From Gammaproteobacteria bacterium HGW-Gammaproteobacteria-14 (GTDB lineage: Bacteria > Pseudomonadota > Gammaproteobacteria > Pseudomonadales > Alcanivoracaceae), in NCBI GenBank assembly GCA_002840115.1, contig PGZG01000131.1, positions 1-5,338 on the forward strand: a stretch of 5,338 nt of DNA, in the 5' to 3' direction. Below, in pieces: positions 1 to 5,338 of the stretch. Under the pieces are notes generated by a model. The model was given only the letters and a program-made list of their open reading frames with translations. It was not told the origin of the DNA and ran no database searches. The translations under genes were made by a program, and so were the position numbers. Within the stretch, counting starts at the first letter, position 1. Each line of letters begins with the position of its first letter.

Positions 1-876
1 TTGACCTTTGCGCAAAGTGATCTTGCCATGACGGGGGGTCTCAGCGATTACTTGATCCCAGCGATGTTGCATGGTGAACAGAATCGGCCTTTCAAAAGCG
101 CTGAGCGTAACATCACTGCTGATACGTTGGGGCTGGTTTAGTTGGTGGGCGATATTGAGATTTTTCAGTGAGCCTGTGACGGCTGCGGAGCCGCGACCAT
201 CGTTGTTACCAAGCCAGGATTCCAGGCTTTCTGGTAGTGTTGCCTGCCAGTCGATCAGAGTGTCAATGTGATAGGGGCTGGCCAGCTCCATTTTGCCTTC
301 AAGATGAATCGATTCTGAGTCCTTCTGTAGCCATAGGCGGCCAACGTTTAATTGCCAGCGCATGCGAGCTTTCTGCAATTCAACATGATCCAGATCGAGT
401 ATGGATGAGCCTGCCTGTAATAGCTGGAACTGGTTCAGCTCACCATCGACAATAGCGATGCCGATTGGCGGACGTAATGATTGTGGCAGAGAAAATGGTT
501 CTGTGATCTCGGTGTCCTGAGCAGTGGCGGGGAGTGTTACCATAAGACCGCTCAGGTGAAGGTCGTTGAGCTGGATCCAACCCCTGAGAAGCGCCTGATA
601 TTCCAAAGCTACAAAACCACGATCCAACTCCACTAAAAGCGTCTTATGTGGGGTGCCTGAATCTTCCGAGTTATTTTTTTCTTGATAGCGAAGCCCGGTG
701 ACAACAATACCATTCAGTAGAGTGCCATTAATTGTTTCTATGCTTGTTTCTCCCGGAATTAATGGCAGTAACTGGTGAATTATCCAGCGGCTACCACGTT
801 CTGTGCCCAATACTGCAGCCACAAACACCTGAAGCAGGATTAACAGCATAATAATGCCAACGAGTGCGCGCTTCAC
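1..876 (-). CDS. tamB: TamB, N-terminal part (runs off left edge)
   Basis: TamB is the inner-membrane-anchored, periplasm-spanning partner of TamA. It belongs to the AsmA-like/TamB bridge proteins implicated in outer-membrane protein assembly and phospholipid transport. The 292 codons visible are open with no stop; family members are usually well over 1000 residues, so about three quarters is missing. The start is basic (VKR), followed by one membrane helix at about residues 4-22. Next comes the typical juxtamembrane pattern GTERGSRWI (23-31) and a repetitive beta-rich region with INGTLLNG (50-56) and LNDLHLSGL around residues 103-111. I chose the GTG at 876-874 because it overlaps the tamA stop as GTGA, which implies translational coupling, and because it supplies the positive residues before the helix. 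The first ATG in frame is codon 10 and would cut into the helix. No strong Shine-Dalgarno precedes the GTG, only a GGGG stretch about nine bases upstream. The identification rests on the N-terminal pattern and on the position directly after tamA. Confidence 0.9.
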   Translation of the reverse strand, partial: MKRALVGIIMLLILLQVFVAAVLGTERGSRWIIHQLLPLIPGETSIETINGTLLNGIVVTGLRYQEKNNSEDSGTPHKTLLVELDRGFVALEYQALLRGWIQLNDLHLSGLMVTLPATAQDTEITEPFSLPQSLRPPIGIAIVDGELNQFQLLQAGSSILDLDHVELQKARMRWQLNVGRLWLQKDSESIHLEGKMELASPYHIDTLIDWQATLPESLESWLGNNDGRGSAAVTGSLKNLNIAHQLNQPQRISSDVTLSAFERPILFTMQHRWDQVIAETPRHGKITLRKGQ

Positions 877-2684
877 AGGTCTGGCCCCATGCTGAGGTGC
901 AAGCGCCAGTTACGGTCGGCGTCCACAGGGCGGGCAATATCCACACGAATAGGGCCAAGGGGAGAGCGCCAACGTACGCCAACACCCACGCTGACACGCG
1001 TGTCATATTGGGAAAAATCATTAAATGCATTGCCTCCATCACTGAATGCGGCGACTCCCCAGCGCTCTTTAATGGGATAGTCCATTTCTACGCTGCCGAC
1101 CATCATGTGGCGGCCGCCGATTACCTGGCCGTCTTCGTTGACGGGGCCGATACCCTGATAGGAAAAGCCTCGGATGCTGGTGTCACCACCAGCAAAGAAA
1201 CGCACTGATGCGGGTAGTGTAGTGACATCATTCACATTGGTATGGCCCAGTTCGAGGCGCGATAAAAGGCGTAGTTTGCCCAGCGATATAATGCCCTTGC
1301 CCCAGACTCGTTGTTGTACAAATGCGTCGGTGTTTGAAATAGAGGGGTGTGTGCCACGAACCCCGGTTCCTAACCGCCAACCATGACGCGGGTAGATCGG
1401 ATCGCTGGTGCGTATTTTCTGAACCTGTATGCCGGGCATTAATAGCTCAATAACATCTCGTTGTTCGCCTGCGGTGAATCGTTCCCGCTCGAAGTCCAGT
1501 GAACGAGTAAGTACCCAGCCACGGGGTAGTTCGGTAATCAGGCTGGCGCCAACTCGTAATCGTTCGGTGTCGATATTATTGGTTTCTTCGCTCTGGTAAC
1601 CGGTGGAAAAGGTTAAGCGATCGCGCATTGGATCGGCGAGTGGAATTTCATAGCTGCTGGATACCCCATAGCGAACAGGTGATATTTCTGTTTCTGCTCG
1701 AAGTCGATGGCCGGAGTCGGTGACGTAACGGTTTTCAAAGCCGAGTCGTAGCCGCGGCCCGGTATCCGTGCTTGCACCAATGCCTGCCAGCCAGGCATAT
1801 TGACGCCGCGAGCTGAGATGCAGTGTTGCCGGAAGTTGTAGAGAATTCGGGTCAGGCTGTCCTCGCTCCAATCGTGCGGTGTTGAAGTAGCCACTGCCGA
1901 TAAGCGCTTGTTGAGTATGAAGCAATGCATCACTGCTCCATAGTTCACCTTCTTCAAATTGCAAATAACGCTGAGCCATAGTGTTATGCAATATATCCTG
2001 ATTCAGTGTGAACTCACCAAAGCGATAGCGTGGCCCGCTGTCTAAATGAAGTCGCACATGGGCGACTCTTTGTTGTGGGTCTATTTCCAGTGCATGGCGT
2101 GTAAGCCGATGATCGAAATACCCTCGCTGGTTGGCGACCTGCAAAAGGTTGTCGCGCAATGATTGATAGTGATTGTGCCTGAGGATATTGCCTTGGCGAA
2201 GAGGACTATTTTCAATCAGGCGTAAGAAAACCGGATCCTCGGCAGCATCCCCGCTCAGTACAATGTCGAGTTCTCCAATCACGACAGGGCGTCCGGATTG
2301 AACATCGATATCGGCTGTCCAGCAGCTACCATTTTGTATCAGGCGAATATCAATATTCGCTTCATAAAAGCCAACCGCCTGTGCAGCAGTGCTGGCTCGT
2401 CCCTGAAGGTTGCGTAGTATCAAGCGTTCCCGTCGAGTATCTACATCGCAGCTCTCGTTGCGAACATCGAGTGTTGCCTCCAGGTTTTTTACCAGCGATG
2501 CATCGTCACCTTTGATGCTGACGGAGGGGGCGGCCCATACGATGGCTGGCCAGAAAACTGAGAAAACTATGGCTGGCCAGAAAATAGCTGGCAGTGAAAT
2601 ACGAGGCATCAGGTTTGGCGCGAGGCCCCGATAACAGGGTCTCGGTAAGCAAGGGGGTGTTGTTGAAGAGAAAATATTGAACAT
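873..2684 (-). CDS. tamA: TamA, Omp85-family outer-membrane assembly protein
   Basis: TamA is the outer-membrane beta-barrel subunit of the translocation and assembly module. Numbered from the first ATG (603 codons), a signal peptide ends near residue 52 (cleavage likely in VWAAPSV). POTRA domains cover about 55-290, including the pattern NQRGYFDHRL (185-194) and SGYFNTARLERG (264-275). The C-terminal half is a 16-strand-type barrel. Omp85 hallmarks are visible: FFAGGDTSIRGF (496-507) with the conserved RGF of loop 6, the strand MVGSVEMDYPI (528-538), FSDGGNAF (547-554) and the terminal block SPLGPIRVDIARP (574-586). Cysteines at 79 and 121 in the first POTRA domain could form a disulfide. 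The start is uncertain. The ATG at 2684 gives a long unusual leader before the hydrophobic stretch and has no Shine-Dalgarno. The ATG at 2609 (codon 26, MPRIS) gives a normal signal peptide and 578 residues, close to E. coli TamA, although its ribosome site is also weak. The stop overlaps tamB by four bases. Confidence 0.93.
   Translation of the reverse strand: MFNIFSSTTPPCLPRPCYRGLAPNLMPRISLPAIFWPAIVFSVFWPAIVWAAPSVSIKGDDASLVKNLEATLDVRNESCDVDTRRERLILRNLQGRASTAAQAVGFYEANIDIRLIQNGSCWTADIDVQSGRPVVIGELDIVLSGDAAEDPVFLRLIENSPLRQGNILRHNHYQSLRDNLLQVANQRGYFDHRLTRHALEIDPQQRVAHVRLHLDSGPRYRFGEFTLNQDILHNTMAQRYLQFEEGELWSSDALLHTQQALIGSGYFNTARLERGQPDPNSLQLPATLHLSSRRQYAWLAGIGASTDTGPRLRLGFENRYVTDSGHRLRAETEISPVRYGVSSSYEIPLADPMRDRLTFSTGYQSEETNNIDTERLRVGASLITELPRGWVLTRSLDFERERFTAGEQRDVIELLMPGIQVQKIRTSDPIYPRHGWRLGTGVRGTHPSISNTDAFVQQRVWGKGIISLGKLRLLSRLELGHTNVNDVTTLPASVRFFAGGDTSIRGFSYQGIGPVNEDGQVIGGRHMMVGSVEMDYPIKERWGVAAFSDGGNAFNDFSQYDTRVSVGVGVRWRSPLGPIRVDIARPVDADRNWRLHLSMGPDL
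2542..2584. repeat. 27 bp tandem duplication in the tamA signal-peptide region
   Basis: The 16-base string atggctggccagaaaa occurs at 2542-2557 and again at 2569-2584, a period of 27 bases. It is in frame with tamA and gives the nine-residue repeat FWPAIVFSV / FWPAIVWAA (residues 35-43 and 44-52 of the long form). The preceding LPAI (31-34) looks like a decayed partial third copy. The repeat forms the hydrophobic core of the signal peptide. It is probably a replication-slippage duplication. Confidence 0.9.
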
Positions 2685-2757
2685 CGCGCCATTGTAGCCG
2701 GTTGGTTCAGGGTGAGCGGAATAATAACGCGTTACTGTCTGGCAATATGATCAGTAT
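2685..2757 (-). promoter_or_regulatory. Gap between response-regulator gene and tamA; possible tamA promoter
   Basis: This 73 bp gap is the only sizeable non-coding stretch before tamAB. On the minus strand it holds TTGCCA (2745-2740, five of six bases of a -35 box), a perfect 10 bp palindrome TAACGCGTTA (2725-2734), an AT-rich TATTAT (2726-2721) and TACAAT (2696-2691, a good -10 match). No pair of boxes has ideal spacing: TTGCCA to TATTAT is 13 bp and to TATTCC (2723-2718) is 16 bp. If TACAAT is a -10, transcription would begin almost on the first ATG of tamA, which favours the downstream start at 2609. There is no hairpin followed by a T run, so read-through from the regulator gene is also plausible. 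Confidence 0.3.
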
Positions 2758-3360
2758 TCAGTTCCTTCGCCGCGTGAAGGAGCTTGGAGGCGGGGAGTGC
2801 AGCGTTGGCTCAGGGCGGTCCCGTTCAAACTCACGGGCAGCAGGGCGTTTTTTCAGACGGCGTTGCAGGGTGCGGCGGTGGATGCCGAGCACTCTGGCGG
2901 CTAACGATATGTTGCCGTCGTGTTCATCCAGTACGCGCTGTATATGCTCCCACTCCAGCCGTTCCAGCGATGGAGGTGCGTCCGGTAGAGGTGGTGAGTG
3001 CTCATGGGTGCCAGTTAGAGCGCTCAGAATATCTTGTAGCGAAGCGGGCTTGGTGAGGTAGTTCCAGGCGCCTCGGCGGGTGGCGGCTACCGCTGCCGGA
3101 ATGCTGCCATAACCGGTCAGCATAATAACGCGACAGTCCGGAAAGCGGGTGAGTAGCGGTTCGATGAAGTCGAGACCATTATCACTGCCCACGTTTTGGT
3201 CAAGAATGGCTGCTTGGAGAGTATCTAGCGTCGAGAGTAGTTGATGCGCGCCACTGAGGTCAGTGGCGCAATAGACTTGATAGCCGGCACGGGCCAGACG
3301 TTGCGCCAGATTATCGAGTAGTAGCTCATCGTCTTCCAGTAAAAGCACTCGGTTATTCAT
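2758..3360 (-). CDS. regA: RegA/PrrA/ActR-family response regulator
   Basis: This is a cytoplasmic DNA-binding response regulator of 200 residues, the partner of the kinase upstream. The receiver domain (about 1-118) has the acidic pocket E9-D10-D11, phospho-acceptor D54 in AILDQNVGSDNGL, T82 in MLTGYGS and K104 in YLTKPAS. A proline-rich linker SPPLPDAPP (122-130) is followed by the family's signature WEHIQRVLDEHDGN (137-150) and a Fis-type helix-turn-helix. Its recognition helix, HRRTLQRRLKKR (161-172), is nearly the standard RegA sequence. In characterised relatives this family controls redox- and energy-related genes (respiration, photosynthesis, nitrogen and carbon fixation). The ATG overlaps the kinase stop as ATGA, with GGGAG at 3374-3370 nine bases upstream, so translation is coupled. 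One oddity is a tail of about 27 residues after the DNA-binding domain (174-200), rich in Arg and Pro, where typical members of about 184 residues stop. Target genes cannot be inferred from this window. Confidence 0.9.
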   Translation of the reverse strand: MNNRVLLLEDDELLLDNLAQRLARAGYQVYCATDLSGAHQLLSTLDTLQAAILDQNVGSDNGLDFIEPLLTRFPDCRVIMLTGYGSIPAAVAATRRGAWNYLTKPASLQDILSALTGTHEHSPPLPDAPPSLERLEWEHIQRVLDEHDGNISLAARVLGIHRRTLQRRLKKRPAAREFERDRPEPTLHSPPPSSFTRRRN

Positions 3361-4565
3361 GGGGCGTTACTCCCGGAGACGGGTATGGTCATTCGTGCCT
3401 GTGTCCAGCGGGTGTTGAAGGTGAGCTCGAGATTTCCTCCCAGAGAGGCGAGTGTAGTTTCCACCAAGACCAAGCCAATGCCCATGCCGGAACGGTCACC
3501 GCTACTGTCGTCGTGGAGGTTGTTGTGACGAGGGCCATCATCGCTTATCTGAATCAGCCAATGTTGGTTATCCCTCTGGCAGCGAGCGACCATTTGGGTT
3601 GCACCCGCATCGCAGGCGTTATAGCCGAGATTAGCCAGTATTCGCTGCCATGCTGCAGTGACCAGCATGGGATCATCCGGCCCATGCCAGTGAATCTTCA
3701 GGGTGGGGGCCAAGGCGCGCAAGCTTCGTTGTTGTTCGGCAAGTAGTTGCGACAAGGGCGTGCGTTGTTGCGGTGTCTCCGAGTTGTTGCGCTTGAGAGT
3801 GTCAGACATTCTGTTGGCCAGCTTTTTGATTTGCTGCAGCGCCTGCTGCTGGGCCTCATTCTGACCTGGTTCCAGGTCATCGGTGAGGAGCATCAGGGTG
3901 GTTAGTGGCGTATTAAGCTCATGGGCGCGGTCTGCAAGGTCTGCGGCAATTTCGTACATTCTCTCCCGTTGTAATGCCAGCGTGAGCTTGGTTGCCTGTT
4001 GCTGTTGCTGTTGTTGCGCTGCTTTTTGCAATGCCTGACCCAGCCCGCCGAGTACGGCTGCCATCGCACTAAATACCAGCCACATGCCGATACCGTGCGT
4101 CATGCTCATATCATGTAGGTCGTGCAGATGATGATGTTCCGGCATGGGATGTCCACGTAAACTGAGGCCATAGCCAATAACCGCCAACAGAATAATAGGA
4201 GCTAAACGCAGCAGTGGTAATGAAAGAGAGCCAATCAACACCGGGATCAGCAAATAGAAAGTTACCGGGTTACCGGAGCCGCCGAGTTGATGCAGTAGCC
4301 CCAGAAATAGCAGGATATCTGCGCCGATTTCCAATGTGAGTAGGTGCTGCTGACTGTTGCTTTCGAAATGTCGCGTCGGCCAGTACAGCGCTGAAGGTAG
4401 CCAGAGCAGTGTTAGCCAAAACAGTACGGTTAGTGCAGGCATGGGGGAGAGTGAGTGCGCCCAGGCGGTCGCAAATAACAGTGCGAAAATAACCACTGCG
4501 ATGCCGCGTAGCACCAGCAAACGCTGGCGCCAGGCGAGTAGGGCCACGGAAGGTAAGCTAGACAT
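3357..4565 (-). CDS. regB: RegB/PrrB/ActS-like membrane sensor histidine kinase
   Basis: This inner-membrane sensor kinase should phosphorylate the regulator encoded directly downstream. Residues are numbered from the first possible ATG at 4580. Six hydrophobic segments lie at about 21-41, 49-68, 82-98, 105-121, 124-141 and 163-184. A glutamine-rich linker follows, then the H-box AHELNTPLTTL with H220. The ATPase domain has an N-box ILANLGYNACDAG (314-326), ISDDGP (345-350) and the G-box SGMGIGL (364-370), so catalysis looks intact. The family's quinone-associated GGxxNPF motif reads GGSGNPV (100-106). The redox-active cysteine found in RegB after the H-box is absent: the region 245-265 has none, and the only cysteines are C323 and C334 in the ATPase domain. 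A His/Met-rich stretch (144-162) precedes the last helix. I prefer the ATG at 4565 (codon 6) because GGAG at 4574-4571 sits five bases upstream; the ATG at 4580 has only a weak AGG. Family assignment is firm, but the signal sensed is uncertain. Confidence 0.88.
   Translation of the reverse strand: MSSLPSVALLAWRQRLLVLRGIAVVIFALLFATAWAHSLSPMPALTVLFWLTLLWLPSALYWPTRHFESNSQQHLLTLEIGADILLFLGLLHQLGGSGNPVTFYLLIPVLIGSLSLPLLRLAPIILLAVIGYGLSLRGHPMPEHHHLHDLHDMSMTHGIGMWLVFSAMAAVLGGLGQALQKAAQQQQQQQATKLTLALQRERMYEIAADLADRAHELNTPLTTLMLLTDDLEPGQNEAQQQALQQIKKLANRMSDTLKRNNSETPQQRTPLSQLLAEQQRSLRALAPTLKIHWHGPDDPMLVTAAWQRILANLGYNACDAGATQMVARCQRDNQHWLIQISDDGPRHNNLHDDSSGDRSGMGIGLVLVETTLASLGGNLELTFNTRWTQARMTIPVSGSNAP
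3370..3374 (-). promoter_or_regulatory. Ribosome binding site of the response-regulator gene
   Basis: GGGAG on the minus strand lies nine bases before the ATG at 3360, inside the 3' end of the kinase gene. It supports the coupled ATGA start. Confidence 0.6.
3996..4016 (-). repeat. Seven-codon glutamine run in the kinase linker
   Basis: Seven consecutive CAA/CAG codons encode Q189-Q195 of the kinase, between the last membrane helix and the dimerisation helix. Three alternating CAA-CAG pairs make it a short microsatellite. It falls in the segment that transmits the signal from the membrane to the catalytic part, predicted to be coiled coil. Confidence 0.85.
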
Positions 4566-4570
4566 GGAGG

Positions 4571-4574
4571 CTCC
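4571..4574 (-). promoter_or_regulatory. Ribosome binding site favouring the internal kinase start
   Basis: GGAG on the minus strand is followed by five bases and then the ATG at 4565-4563. The alternative ATG at 4580 has only AGG at a similar distance. This decides the preferred start of the kinase. Confidence 0.55.
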
Positions 4575-4617
4575 GAACATCAGTACCTGTAGTGTAACCG
4601 GTCATGGTGTTTGGTGC

Positions 4618-4636
4618 CTGCGGTAGGATGCCGCAG
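4618..4636 (-). other. GC-rich hairpin immediately after the methyltransferase stop
   Basis: A perfect six-base stem, CTGCGG and CCGCAG, encloses a seven-base loop and begins at the base after the methyltransferase TGA. No T run follows on the minus strand (the next bases are GCACCAAACACC), so it is not a classical intrinsic terminator. It could protect the 3' end of a processed transcript or lower expression between the methyltransferase and kinase genes. Confidence 0.45.
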
Positions 4637-5260
4637 TCAGACGGGTCGTAATGCTCGACCGGACAACATGTAGCCAGCAAAAGTGGGAAGCTTTGGGTGT
4701 TGCCACTGGTTCAAACCGCTGACATCGAAGCCTGCGTCGCTAAATACGGTTTTGCTATCTCGACTCAGATGGCAGCCACAGGCCAACGGTGTCCATAACG
4801 GCTCAATGATTCTCTGAGTGCGACGCCAGCCAGGTTTTTTGTGGGCTACATGCTCTAAAACCAGCAAGGCCCCACCGGGCTTTAACACTCGGAATACTTC
4901 TGCGGCGGCGGCTTGGTAATCTGGGATGGTGCAAAAGACCAGACAGGCGATCACCGTATCAAAGTGATGGTCTGGCCAAGGCAGCTTTTCGGCGCCCGCA
5001 TTTATTAAATGGAATCTTTCAGGGTGTGGAGCAGTAGAGGCAAATTTGCGCGCTTCTGCGAGCAGCGCCTCGCCAGGTTCAATGCCATGAATTTCAACGG
5101 CGGACTTTGCGTAGAAGGGGAAATTGGCGCCGTTGCCGACGCCAATTTCCAGTACTCTTCCTTGCGCCTGACTGATCAGATGCTGCCGGTCCCGGTTTAG
5201 CGGGCGTGTGGCCCAGTCCAAAACCTTCGGGAAGATATGATCCTCATACCAGCCAAGCAC
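4637..5260 (-). CDS. Class I SAM-dependent methyltransferase, METTL7-like
   Basis: This soluble methyltransferase of 207 residues uses S-adenosylmethionine. The Rossmann-fold motifs are in order: motif I VLEIGVGNGANF (36-47), acidic E61 in HGIEPG that should bind the ribose hydroxyls, AEKLPWPDHHFDTVIA (90-105), LVFCTIPD (107-114), and RVLKPGGALLVLEHV (124-138). The C-terminal part has EPLWTPLACGCHLSRDS (153-169). The combination of GANF, LVFC, LEHV and GCxLxRxS closely resembles the animal METTL7A/B (TMT1A/B) proteins, which methylate thiols. Bacterial members are mostly uncharacterised, so the substrate here is unknown. No signal peptide or clear membrane helix is seen, unlike METTL7 proteins with their N-terminal anchor. 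The start is GTG at 5260, supported by AAAGGAG at 5274-5268 seven bases upstream. It lies 12 bp after the preceding gene's stop, so the two are probably co-transcribed. A UbiE-type quinone methyltransferase is less likely because of the METTL7-type C-terminal motifs. Confidence 0.88.
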   Translation of the reverse strand: MLGWYEDHIFPKVLDWATRPLNRDRQHLISQAQGRVLEIGVGNGANFPFYAKSAVEIHGIEPGEALLAEARKFASTAPHPERFHLINAGAEKLPWPDHHFDTVIACLVFCTIPDYQAAAAEVFRVLKPGGALLVLEHVAHKKPGWRRTQRIIEPLWTPLACGCHLSRDSKTVFSDAGFDVSGLNQWQHPKLPTFAGYMLSGRALRPV

Positions 5261-5267
5261 TGCGGGT

Positions 5268-5274
5268 CTCCTTT
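5268..5274 (-). promoter_or_regulatory. Ribosome binding site of the methyltransferase gene
   Basis: AAAGGAG on the minus strand lies seven bases before the GTG at 5260. It overlaps the TAA of the upstream gene, which confirms the GTG start and suggests coupling. Confidence 0.85.
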
Positions 5275-5338
5275 AGCGGCGGTCCGGCAGTTTGTAGTTC
5301 TCCGGATTTTCCAGCATGTCCATCGTCATAATGGGACT
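5273..5338 (-). CDS. C-terminal end of an unidentified protein (runs off right edge)
   Basis: An open frame enters from the right edge and ends at TAA (5275-5273) after 21 codons. The visible C-terminus contains MTMDMLENPENYKLPDRR. It is charged and hydrophilic and ends in a basic DRR. I do not recognise the family from this fragment. It is judged real because its stop lies only 12 bp from the methyltransferase start, inside that gene's Shine-Dalgarno, and because no other frame explains the segment. It is likely the upstream member of the same operon. Confidence 0.6.
   Translation of the reverse strand, partial: SPIMTMDMLENPENYKLPDRR

Noticed and set aside
71..455. Two plus-strand open frames near the left edge
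   Set aside because: They are antisense to the continuous 292-codon tamB frame, which has family features; these have none.
791..1042. Minus-strand open frame of 83 codons with a hydrophobic stretch across the tamA-tamB junction
   Set aside because: It overlaps the conserved TamA C-terminus and the TamB N-terminus in another frame. Both flanking genes are clearly real and this product has no recognisable motif.
864..1208. Plus-strand open frame of 114 codons
   Set aside because: It is antisense to the conserved tamA barrel end, with no ribosome site or family resemblance; a shadow of tamA codon use.
1613..1957. Minus-strand open frame of 114 codons inside tamA
   Set aside because: It lies in an alternative frame of the TamA POTRA/barrel region; the composition is not protein-like and there is no start signal.
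2763..2781. Hairpin TCCTTC-N7-GAAGGA at the end of the regulator gene, considered as a terminator
   Set aside because: The stem lies inside the last codons and is not followed by a T run on the minus strand, so intrinsic termination is not supported.
4095..4151. His-rich loop taken as proof of a metal sensor
   Set aside because: Short His clusters also occur near the last membrane helix of some RegB relatives, so it is kept only as a hypothesis.
1..5338. Mobile elements, CRISPR arrays, tRNA or rRNA genes, phage or defence systems
   Set aside because: No terminal inverted repeats, transposase or integrase motifs, regularly spaced repeats or structured RNA were seen; nearly all bases are covered by six co-directional genes.

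Overview
This looks like ordinary chromosomal DNA from a Gram-negative proteobacterium, most likely a gammaproteobacterium. The evidence is a TamA/TamB outer-membrane assembly pair, a RegB/RegA (PrrBA, ActSR, RoxSR) type two-component system, moderate GC content and Shine-Dalgarno-led starts. I cannot name the genus. All supported genes lie on the minus strand, so transcription runs from the right edge of the window to the left. I see no mobile element, CRISPR array, tRNA or rRNA, and the window is almost entirely coding.

In transcription order: (1) the last 21 codons of an unidentified gene (5273-5338). (2) Twelve bases later, a GTG-started class I SAM-dependent methyltransferase of the METTL7-like type (4637-5260) with a strong AAAGGAG site. 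(3) A 56-76 bp gap with a GC-rich hairpin, then a six-helix membrane histidine kinase of the RegB family (3357-4565). (4) A RegA-family response regulator (2758-3360) whose ATG overlaps the kinase stop as ATGA. (5) A 73 bp gap with candidate regulatory signals, then tamA, an Omp85-family outer-membrane protein (873-2684 or 873-2609). (6) tamB, which overlaps the tamA stop as GTGA and runs off the left edge (1-876). Its first 292 codons are present and open throughout.

Two functional units are clear. Kinase and regulator form a translationally coupled signalling pair, and TamA (outer membrane) with TamB (inner-membrane anchored, spanning the periplasm) form the translocation and assembly module. 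Whether the regulator controls tamAB, the methyltransferase or distant genes cannot be read from sequence alone.

The most interesting departures are in the kinase. It has no cysteine at the redox-switch position of canonical RegB, its quinone-associated GGxxNPF motif reads GGSGNPV, and it has a short His/Met-rich loop between the last two membrane helices. Together these suggest a RegB relative whose signal may differ from the classical one. The TamA signal peptide also contains an in-frame 27 bp tandem duplication. I found no convincing undescribed multi-gene system; the rest is recognisable housekeeping content.
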